A stretch of 64,000 nucleotides of DNA, taken from the NCBI RefSeq assembly GCF_011927635.1, contig NZ_JAATJB010000016.1, forward strand, positions 1 to 64,000. The letters are read 5' to 3'. The stretch comes from Sphingomonas trueperi (GTDB lineage: Bacteria > Pseudomonadota > Alphaproteobacteria > Sphingomonadales > Sphingomonadaceae). The notes beneath the pieces are model-generated. The model ran no database searches. It was not told where the DNA came from and saw only the letters and a program-made list of their open reading frames with translations. A program made the translations under genes and the position numbers. Positions 55,072-61,936 of this stretch are shown here, piece by piece (positions within the stretch are counted from its first letter, which is position 1; every line of letters begins with the position of its first letter).

Positions 55072-56629
55072 TCTGCGCTTCGGCACGACGCGTGGGAGAT
55101 GCCGATACCGTTCGCCTCGCCTTTCCCGTCTTGCGGGCGGCGAAGAAGAGAAGGGCGGCCAGCGCAAGGCACGCCAAGTCGAAGGATGCGAACAGGCGGT
55201 CGCCCGCCGCCAGCGCGTGCGGCAGGCCCCGATCGGTCGTCAGGGCGTTCACCACCGGCATTGCTGCCCAGGCAGTGCCTGCGATGGCGAAGGACTCGCG
55301 CCATGCCCGCCAGGCCGGGCGCAGGCATCCGAGCAGGGCGAGGCCAAACCAAGTGTAGAACATTGCGGCGACCTCCAGGTCGGCGCGTCCCGGAAGGTCG
55401 GCGGGAAGTAGCCGGTTGGCGAGGAGATAGGCGGCCATGCCTGCGGGCAGGCATGCGATCACCGCGACATTGAGCCGCTCGACCAGCCTTTGCCCCCATA
55501 CGCCGCTGCGCGCCTCGACCCGCTTCCTGCTCCACAAGACCAGCCCGGTGCCGACCATTGCCGCACCGCTCGCGCCCAGCAGGAAATAGATCCAGCGCAG
55601 GCCGGTATCGGCGAACCAGCCCAGATGCAGCCCCAGCAGCACCGCCGCCGTTCGCGCTGCGGGACCGGGGGGCGGGGAGGATGCGATCGTGTGGCCGTCG
55701 ACGCCGGAGAAGGTGATCGCACCGCCCCGCGCGCTCAGCCGGTCGGTGGCGGTGCGGAACAGGGTGATGCGGGCGTTCGCGTCATTGGGGTTGGTCACCA
55801 CGATCTGCGCTGGCGGGCTGCCGTCCCAGGCCCGGGTCGCGGTTGCCACCAGCGGCGCGACCGGAGTGAGCGGCGCGGGGGTACCGCTGCGGGGCGCCTC
55901 GGGCGCGGCGCCGACCGCCTCGCTCGCGAACAGGGCGGGCTTGGCGTAATTGGCGACGATCGGCCAGGGCATGTACATCACCATCAGCGTGACCAGCCCG
56001 GTATAGGTGATCATCGCGTGAAACGGCAGTGCGACGACCGCCGATACGTTGTGCGCGTCCAGCCAGCTGCGCTGCCCCTTGCCCCAGCGCAGCGTGAAGA
56101 AGTCGACGAAGATGCGCTTGTGGGTGATCACGCCCGAGAGGATCGCGCCGAGCATGCACATCGCGCAGGCGCCCGCGAGCCAGCGCCCCCAGGGATGCGG
56201 CAGCTGCAACTGGAAATGAAAGCGGTAGAAATGTTCGCCGCCGCGGGTGTCGCGGGCGTGGAGCGGTGTGCCCTGCACCGGATCCAGTCGCACCTCGCGG
56301 CGCGGGGGGCGCTTGGCGCGGGGCTTGGCTTTGACGACATCGCCGTCGCGGACGAAGACACGGGTCGCGATCGTCCGCTGGTCCGGCAGGTACAAGGTCC
56401 ATCGCGCGGCCTGCGGGGCGGTGCGCTGGAGATAGGCGAACGCGCTGCCTGCCGCGACCGGCGGTGTCGCCGGCGTCGCGCGCACCTCTGGTTGCATCCA
56501 GCGCGTGATTTCCGGCCGGAAATAGCTGGCGGTGCCGGTGAGGAACATCGCGAACAGGATCCAGCCGGCGATCAGGCCCATCCAGCCATGGATCCGGGCC
56601 ATGGATTGGCGGAACGACGGCGTCCTCAT
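55049..56629 (-). CDS. PepSY-associated membrane protein (siderophore iron release)
   Basis: A 526-residue inner-membrane protein with the PepSY_TM layout: first helix IHGWMGLIAGWILFAMFLTGTASYF, periplasmic part with HFQLQLPHPWGRWLAGACAMCMLGAILSGVITHKRIFVDFF, then DAHNVSAVVALPFHAMITYTGLVTLMVMY, a second periplasmic part and four more C-terminal helices. Such proteins sit next to ferrisiderophore receptors and are proposed to reduce or strip iron. The ATG overlaps the DUF3649 stop (ATGA). A longer frame to 56773 lies inside the DUF3649 gene and is not supported. Confidence 0.88.
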   Translation of the reverse strand: MRTPSFRQSMARIHGWMGLIAGWILFAMFLTGTASYFRPEITRWMQPEVRATPATPPVAAGSAFAYLQRTAPQAARWTLYLPDQRTIATRVFVRDGDVVKAKPRAKRPPRREVRLDPVQGTPLHARDTRGGEHFYRFHFQLQLPHPWGRWLAGACAMCMLGAILSGVITHKRIFVDFFTLRWGKGQRSWLDAHNVSAVVALPFHAMITYTGLVTLMVMYMPWPIVANYAKPALFASEAVGAAPEAPRSGTPAPLTPVAPLVATATRAWDGSPPAQIVVTNPNDANARITLFRTATDRLSARGGAITFSGVDGHTIASSPPPGPAARTAAVLLGLHLGWFADTGLRWIYFLLGASGAAMVGTGLVLWSRKRVEARSGVWGQRLVERLNVAVIACLPAGMAAYLLANRLLPADLPGRADLEVAAMFYTWFGLALLGCLRPAWRAWRESFAIAGTAWAAMPVVNALTTDRGLPHALAAGDRLFASFDLACLALAALLFFAARKTGKARRTVSASPTRRAEAQNALAHAG

Positions 56630-56886
56630 GGCCGCACGCCCAGCAGGAAGAGCGCGGCGGTGCAGGCTGCCGCTAGGCCCCAGACCAATGCCATCGCCCG
56701 ACCCGGGCTGCGTGTATGAAACGCCCATAGTGCCAGCGCTGCATAGACGGGGAAGGAAGCCAGCATCGCCCACAAGGTCGCTTCGACGCGGGGCAGGGGA
56801 AGGATGCGCGCGGCGAGGGCGCAGCCTGCGGCCGCCGCCGCATAACCGCCGATCGCCGCCGTGACGCCCCGGCCGGCCAGCGCCAT
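56626..56886 (-). CDS. DUF3649 small membrane protein
   Basis: An 86-residue protein with three hydrophobic segments (VTAAIGGYAAAAAGCALAARILPLPRVEA, TLWAMLASFPVYAALALWAFHTRS, ALVWGLAAACTAALFLLG). The GGYA...LPLPRxEA...SFxxYAxxxxWAFxxRS pattern is that of DUF3649 iron-uptake accessory proteins. ATG 56886 has GGGGAA close upstream; an in-frame ATG at 56928 lacks one. It is first in the - strand operon that diverges from the siderophore receptor at 57020. Confidence 0.75.
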   Translation of the reverse strand: MALAGRGVTAAIGGYAAAAAGCALAARILPLPRVEATLWAMLASFPVYAALALWAFHTRSPGRAMALVWGLAAACTAALFLLGVRP

Positions 56887-56983
56887 GCTTCCCCGTGGAG
56901 GGCGTGTCCTGTCATGTTCGTCGTGCATCCACGCTTGCTCCCCGCATCGCTTGCCATCGCCGCGGAACGTCATTAACCGCAAC

Positions 56984-56998
56984 TGCGAATCGGTATCA
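56984..56998 (+). promoter_or_regulatory. half-conserved Fur-like site
   Basis: TGCGA-ATCGG-TATCA has one perfect arm of the TGCGA-N5-TCGCA site seen at 45254 and 28138, and a poor second arm. It lies 22 bases before the siderophore receptor start, in the 133-base divergent promoter gap. The call is tentative. Confidence 0.25.
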
Positions 56999-57019
56999 AT
57001 AACAAAACGGGGAACCCTC

Positions 57020-59341
57020 ATGCGCATTTCGGCCAGCCGCCTTCGCGGCCGCCTCTCTCTGCTCGCACTCACCGCTGCCGCGCTCACCTCCCCGGTCGGC
57101 GTGCTGGCGCGCACCGCTGCGGACGAAACCAAGGAGGAGGATGCGCAGCAGCGTGCGGGCGAAGCGATCGTCGTCACCGGGGTGGCAGCGAAGGGCACGG
57201 CTTCCGGCACCAAGACCGATACGCCGCTGATCGAGACGCCGCAGACGATCACGGTGATCACCGAAGAAGAGCTGACCCTGCGCAACGCGCTGTCGATCAA
57301 CCAGGCGCTCGGCTATGTCGCAGGCGTCGCCGTCAACCAGCGTGGCGGCACCGTCAGCCGGTACGACCAGCTGCTGCTGCGCGGCTTCACGCCGGGCGTC
57401 TTCCTCGACGGGATGCGCCTGCTCGCCGGTCCCTATTCGATGCCGCAAACCGACTTCAACCGCATCGACCGGATCGATATCGTCAAGGGGCCGGCATCGG
57501 TGCTCTATGGCAATTCCACACCGGGGGGGCTGGTGAACCTGACCAGCAAGACACCAGAGGCGTCGGCATTCGGGCGCGTCGAGCTGCAGGCGGGCAATTA
57601 TGGCGCGCTGCGCGCCGTGGCCGACGTGAACCAGCCCCTGACCAAGGATGGCAAGCTGCTGTTCCGTCTAGTCGGCGGCTGGCAGAAAGCCGATGGGTTC
57701 ACGCGCTACACGGAGAGCGAGCGCTACCATGTCAGCCCCTCGCTGACCTTCGCGCCCGATGCCGCGACGAGCCTGACGCTGATTGCCGCCTATCAGCATG
57801 CGCCCAGCGGCGGCGGCTATTCCGGGGTGCCGGCGTATGGCGCGGCGCTGCCCAGCCCGGCAGGCGCATTGCCGCTTCACGTCAATACCGGCGATCCGAA
57901 CTACGAGCGCTACAATCACAAGCAGAAGGCCATCACCGCGCTGTTCCGGCACGATTTCGACGCGCATCTGACCTTTCGTTCGAACCTGCGCTACCAGAAT
58001 AACACGCTCAGCTATCGCCAGCTCTATGTGGCGGGCTTCGCCACCACCGGCACGGGCGCCAGCCGCAACACCGATTTCACCACCCTGATCCGCGGCGGCG
58101 GCGGCGCCGACGAGGATTTCGACACGCTGACGATGGACAACCAGCTGAATGCGAAGTTCGCCACCGGACCGCTGCGGCACAATGTACTGGCCGGCATCGA
58201 CTATCAGTTCATCTCCGGCGAGAATTTCCAGCAGTTCAACACCGGCCAGACCAGCAATCCGCTGACCAGCATTCCCAATCTCGATCCGTATCGGCCGGTC
58301 TATGGCGGCACCCTGCCGACGCTGGACCTGACCCAGCTTTCGTCCGGCTACGTCAATACCTACAGCAAGCGCGACCAGGTGGGCGTCTATCTGCAGGACC
58401 AGGTGGCGATCGGCCGTCTGCAACTGATCGCCAGCGGCCGTTGGGACTGGTACGAGCAGGCGACGATCAACAAGAAGCTGGCGGCCAACAACCTGACGCG
58501 TCTTTCGCAGACGGCGTTCACGATGCGGCTGGGTGCGCTGTACGAGCTGGCCGACGGCCTCTCGCCCTATGTCAGCTATTCGGAATCGTTCGAGCCGCAG
58601 ACCGGCACCACCTATCTGGGCGTGCCGTTCGATCCCGTGACCGGCAAGATGATCGAAGGCGGCGTGAAGTGGCAGCCGCGCGGCACCAACGCGCTGCTGA
58701 CGCTGTCGGTCTACGACCTGCGGCGGCAGAAGGTGCCGGTCACCGACCCGCGGGCCGGGACGGCCGGCATTCCCGCCAATGCGCAGATCCAGATCGGCGA
58801 GGTGCGGGTGCGCGGCGTGGAAGTGGAGGGCCGGGGCGAACTGGCGCGCGGGCTCGATCTGATCCTCGCCGCCAGCTACACCGATGCAATCATCACCCAG
58901 GGCGCGCCGGCCGTCGCGGCCACCGCCACCAACAGCGGTACGCCCACGACCACCGGCACGCGCCAGCTCGGCACGCCGGAATGGCAGGCGTCGAGCTTCC
59001 TTTCCTATGATTTCGGCAAGGGCGGACGTTCGGGACCGCTGGGCGGGCTCACGATCGGCGGCGGCGTGCGCGCTGTCGGCGGATCGGACGGCACCACGAC
59101 CTATCTGGTGCGCAACGGCGTCACCACCTTTCAGCGGTTCACGACCGAGGATTTCACGCTGGTCGATGCGCTGCTCGGCTACGACCTCGGCTTTGCCGCA
59201 TCGCGCCTGCGGGGGTGGAGTCTGGCGGTCAACGCCGCGAACCTGCTGGACAAGCGCTACATCAGCGCCTGTCCCTTCTCGAATTCCTGCTATTTCGGGG
59301 CGTCGCGCACGGTCACCGGATCGGTTCGGCTGCGCTGGTGA
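57020..59341 (+). CDS. TonB-dependent ferrisiderophore receptor
   Basis: A 773-residue receptor: signal peptide (about 1-30, ending GVLA), TonB-box-like AIVVTGVAAK, plug with DTPLIETPQTITVITEEELTLRNALSINQAL, LLLRGFTPGVFLDGMRL, FNRIDRIDIVKGPASVLYGNSTPGGLVNLTSKTP, and a barrel ending FGASRTVTGSVRLRW. The ETPQTITVIT and RIDIVKGPASVLYG patterns are those of the siderophore-receptor family (TIGR01783; FhuA/FpvA-like, without an STN domain). ATG follows ACGGGGA. The DUF3649-PepSY-DUF3325 operon runs the other way, the usual layout for this uptake system. Confidence 0.92.
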   Translation: MRISASRLRGRLSLLALTAAALTSPVGVLARTAADETKEEDAQQRAGEAIVVTGVAAKGTASGTKTDTPLIETPQTITVITEEELTLRNALSINQALGYVAGVAVNQRGGTVSRYDQLLLRGFTPGVFLDGMRLLAGPYSMPQTDFNRIDRIDIVKGPASVLYGNSTPGGLVNLTSKTPEASAFGRVELQAGNYGALRAVADVNQPLTKDGKLLFRLVGGWQKADGFTRYTESERYHVSPSLTFAPDAATSLTLIAAYQHAPSGGGYSGVPAYGAALPSPAGALPLHVNTGDPNYERYNHKQKAITALFRHDFDAHLTFRSNLRYQNNTLSYRQLYVAGFATTGTGASRNTDFTTLIRGGGGADEDFDTLTMDNQLNAKFATGPLRHNVLAGIDYQFISGENFQQFNTGQTSNPLTSIPNLDPYRPVYGGTLPTLDLTQLSSGYVNTYSKRDQVGVYLQDQVAIGRLQLIASGRWDWYEQATINKKLAANNLTRLSQTAFTMRLGALYELADGLSPYVSYSESFEPQTGTTYLGVPFDPVTGKMIEGGVKWQPRGTNALLTLSVYDLRRQKVPVTDPRAGTAGIPANAQIQIGEVRVRGVEVEGRGELARGLDLILAASYTDAIITQGAPAVAATATNSGTPTTTGTRQLGTPEWQASSFLSYDFGKGGRSGPLGGLTIGGGVRAVGGSDGTTTYLVRNGVTTFQRFTTEDFTLVDALLGYDLGFAASRLRGWSLAVNAANLLDKRYISACPFSNSCYFGASRTVTGSVRLRW

Positions 59342-59964
59342 GCGCTGCCGGTTCCCCGACCTGCGCAGGCGGGGGCGGGACCCGCCTGATCGGGATTGAG
59401 CGGGGTGCCTCGAATATCATCGCTCTCGACGCATTGGTTGTGCGATGAGGAACGACGTGAAGACCTTAGCGAGGCGAAGGCGGGACCTGCCGCCCGCTTC
59501 TGGCTGGAAGCTGCATTCGCGGAACACGACCAGAATGTCGGGTAGTTAAGGTCATCTCGGCGTGACCGCGCTCGCACGCCGCTGGTGCGGCGCCGAGTCG
59601 GTATGCCGTCTCGGCCCTTCGGGTTTTGATCGCGGACGCGGAGCCGATCCGGCGGATCAGCGGTCGGCAGGTGCCGGCAGCGGAACGCGGGTGCGGTGCG
59701 CGAGCTGGCGCACGCCTTCGGCGACACCAGGGCGCGCGGGTTGTTGGTGCACGCGTGGCACACTTGCCCGGGCGGGAGGCACGGGCGGCGGCTGGCGCAC
59801 GTGCTGGCGCGCGCACGCTGCCCGCGCGGCCCGCCCGGTTGCAAGAGTGCGGTTCTTGGCCGGGCGCGGGTGGCCCCCGGCAGCGCGGTTGCGCTGACAG
59901 GATGGTCGCCGCGCTGGGCGCGGCGGCGTTGTGCAGCCGGCACGCGGACGGGCGGGGGGGAGCG
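59342..59964. other. no supported gene
   Basis: About 620 bases of GC-rich DNA between the siderophore receptor and the second ArdC module. Long frames exist on both strands, but they are Arg/Ala/Pro-rich composition artefacts without motifs or ribosome sites. At the start (59352-59400) there is a C/G-rich repeat-like stretch. No RNA gene was recognised. Confidence 0.45.
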
Positions 59965-60139
59965 TCGCTTCCCTGTAGTCCTGCCGCGACATGCCGCAAG
60001 CCGGGCGGTGCCCGACTCCTCCACGCTGTTTCGGCCCTGCGGGTGCAGCCTGCCTCCCTCGGCAGGACTGTCGGTTCGCTCCTGCCGCTCCCCCCGCCCT
60101 TCCGGCGCCGGTTGCGGTGTTTTGGAAGGAGCAAGGATC
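59965..60139 (+). repeat. conserved GC-rich leader of ArdC module, copy 2
   Basis: It contains CTGTCGGTTCGCTCCTGCCG, GGCGCCGGTTGCGG and the ribosome site GGAAGGAGC, in the same order and spacing as the leader of the ArdC remnant at 28965 (there on the - strand). Further matches occur around CCTGTAGTCC and GCGGGTGC. It is non-coding. Confidence 0.6.
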
Positions 60140-61047
60140 ATGGGTGTTGGACACGAGAACCGGGCGAGCCTCTATGCCGAGGTGACTGGACGGGTGATTG
60201 CCGAGCTGGAGCAGGGGCGGCTGCCCTGGGTGCAGCCTCGGGATGCTGCGGCGTGTGGCTGTGCGATGCCGGCCAATGCCGCGACCGGGCGGCGCTATTC
60301 GGGGATCAATGTGCTGATCCTCTGGGCGGCGGTGATCGAGGGGCGGCATGTCTCGCAGCGGTGGCTGACCTTTCGACAGGCGCAGGCGGCGGGGGGAAGC
60401 GTGCGGCGCGGCGAGCGGGGAACGACGATCTGCTATGCGGATCGCTTTACCCCGAAGGACGAGGCCGAGCGGGCCCGTGACGAGGATCGCGAGGCGCGGC
60501 AGCTGGTCTTTCTGAAGCGGTTCACCGTGTTCAATGTCGACCAGTGCGAAGGCTTGTCCGAGTGGCTGACGGTGACGAAGCAGCGCGCGCCGGTGGCGGA
60601 AGCCGACCGCATTCCGGCCGCGCATGCACTGATGGAAGCGTGTGGGGCCGATATCCGGATTGGAAGCGGCGAGGCCTATTATACTCCGGCGGGAGACTAT
60701 GTCGCAGTGCCGCGCAGCTCGCCTTCTACGACCGCATCAATTGGTATCGCACCGTGCTGCACGAGCTGGGGCACTGGACCGGGCATGGCTCCCGCCTTGA
60801 CCGCGACCAGTCAGGGGCTTTTGGCAGCGCCGCCTATAGCCGGGAGGAGCTGGTCGCCGAAGTGGCAAGCGCCTTCACTTGCGCGTCGCTGGCGATCCGG
60901 CCGACCGTGCGGCACGCCGATTATGTCGGCAGCTGGCTGGCGGTGTTGCGCGAGGATGAAAAGGCGATCTTCCGGGCGGCGAGCGCTGCCAGCAAGGCGG
61001 CGGACTTTCTGCTTAGCTTCGTCTCGGACGAGGAGGTGGGGCAATGA
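60140..61047 (+). pseudogene. ArdC-like anti-restriction/zincin protein, frameshifted
   Basis: The N-terminal ArdC ssDNA-binding domain (ENRASLYAEVTGRVIAELEQGRLPWVQP, GRRYSGINVLILWAAVIEGRHVSQRWLTFRQAQAAGG, FLKRFTVFNVDQCEGL) reads normally from ATG 60140 to VAVP at about 60710. The zincin domain (LAFYDRINWYRTVLHELGHWTGHGSRLDRDQSGAFGSAAY, EELVAEVASAF) continues in the next frame to TGA 61047. Adding one C in the CCGCG at about 60711 would restore VPPQLAFYDR, so a single-base deletion separates the parts. It could be a pseudogene or a sequence error. Unlike the copy at 28 kb it has its complete C-terminus. Confidence 0.8.
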
Positions 61048-61252
61048 TGCGCTGGCTTCGTCTGCGGCGGATGCGCCGCGCCTTTCGTGCACTGCCCGAG
61101 CGCGATCAGGCAATCTTCGGATCGGTTAGGTCGACGATTTGGACTACGTCGAAACGGCCAGGCGGCATGGCTGCACGGTAGCGGAGGTGGAAGAGACCAT
61201 CACCCGCGTGCTGATCGCGCTCGGTCGAGCAGAGCGGGGCGAACAGCCATGA
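61044..61252 (+). pseudogene. small sigma-region-4-like protein, frameshifted
   Basis: From ATG 61044 (overlapping the ArdC stop) it reads MMRWLRLRRMRRAFRALPER and DQAIFGSVR. A shift at about 61130 then leads to DDLDYVETARRHGCTVAEVEETITRVLIALGR ending at TGA 61252. Together they resemble a small protein with a sigma-70 region 4-like helix-turn-helix, often found after ardC in sphingomonad plasmids. One missing base accounts for the break. The function of the family is unknown. Confidence 0.6.
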
Positions 61253-61260
61253 GCGATGCG

Positions 61261-61290
61261 ACACCTCGCCCGAGAAGTCGGGCGAGGTGT
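61261..61290 (+). terminator. 13-base perfect hairpin
   Basis: ACACCTCGCCCGA, loop GAAG, TCGGGCGAGGTGT. A perfect stem of 13 pairs with a GNRA-like GAAG loop, nine bases after the sigma-like gene stop and about 30 bases before the nucleotidyltransferase start. There is no T-run. It is probably a transcription or mRNA-end signal. Confidence 0.55.
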
Positions 61291-61321
61291 ACGCCGCGGC
61301 ATCAGCGCGTTAGGATCGATC

Positions 61322-61936
61322 CATGAGGACCAGCCTCGACCATCTGCCCCCAGCCAAGCAACGCGAGCTGGAGCGTGTCGTCCAGATCCTGTTCGAGGAG
61401 TTTGGCGACGCGATCGCCATCGCCACGTCGGACTGGAAGAAGCCGGCGCGCATCTGAAGGTCCTTCTCTACGGCAGCTATGCGCGCGGCGGCTGGGTCGA
61501 CGAGCCACATACCGCCAAGGGCTATCAGTCGGACTTCGATCTGCTCGTGATCGTCAACAGCCCGAAGTTGACCGACCGAGTGGATTTCTGGGCAACCGCA
61601 GAGGATCGACTCAACCGTGAACTCGGGATCACCAAGACGCTGCGCACGCCGGTGAATTTCATCGTGCACACCATGCAGGAAGTGAGCGATGGGCTGGCGC
61701 ATGGCCGCTATTTCTTCATGGACGTCGCCCGCGACGGCATCGCGCTGTACGAGAGCGAACCCACCGAGCTGCACCAGCCGAAGCCGAAGACCCCACCCCA
61801 GGCGCTCGCAACGGCCAGGGAATATTTCGACGAGTGGTTTCCCTCTGCGATGAAGCCTTTCGAGATTGCCGGATTGGACCTGTCAAAAGGCTTCTTGAAA
61901 GCCCGGCAGCGGCCCGGATGGCCGAACAGGGCCTAA
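61322..61936 (+). pseudogene. nucleotidyltransferase (MNT) of a HEPN-MNT type protein, frameshifted and truncated
   Basis: The start RTSLDHLPPAKQRELERVVQILFEEFGDAIA is in one frame until a premature TGA at 61468-61470; one missing C at about 61454 would read PARILKVLLYGSYARG. The nucleotidyltransferase core follows in the next frame: KVLLYGSYARGGWVDEPH, SDFDLLVIVNS (Asp pair), TPVNFIVHTMQEV, GRYFFMDVARDGIALYE. The expected HEPN domain begins (EYFDEWFPSAMKPFEIAGLDLSKGFLK) but is cut at about 61899, where traA-like sequence begins. HEPN-MNT proteins are usually toxin-antitoxin or defence-related, and this class is common near sphingomonad conjugation genes. It is non-functional as it stands. 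Confidence 0.75.

Noticed and set aside
59290-60141. Long frames on both strands in the gap before the second ArdC copy
   Set aside because: Arg/Ala/Pro-rich, no ribosome site, no motif; the region aligns with the non-coding leader of the other ArdC copy.
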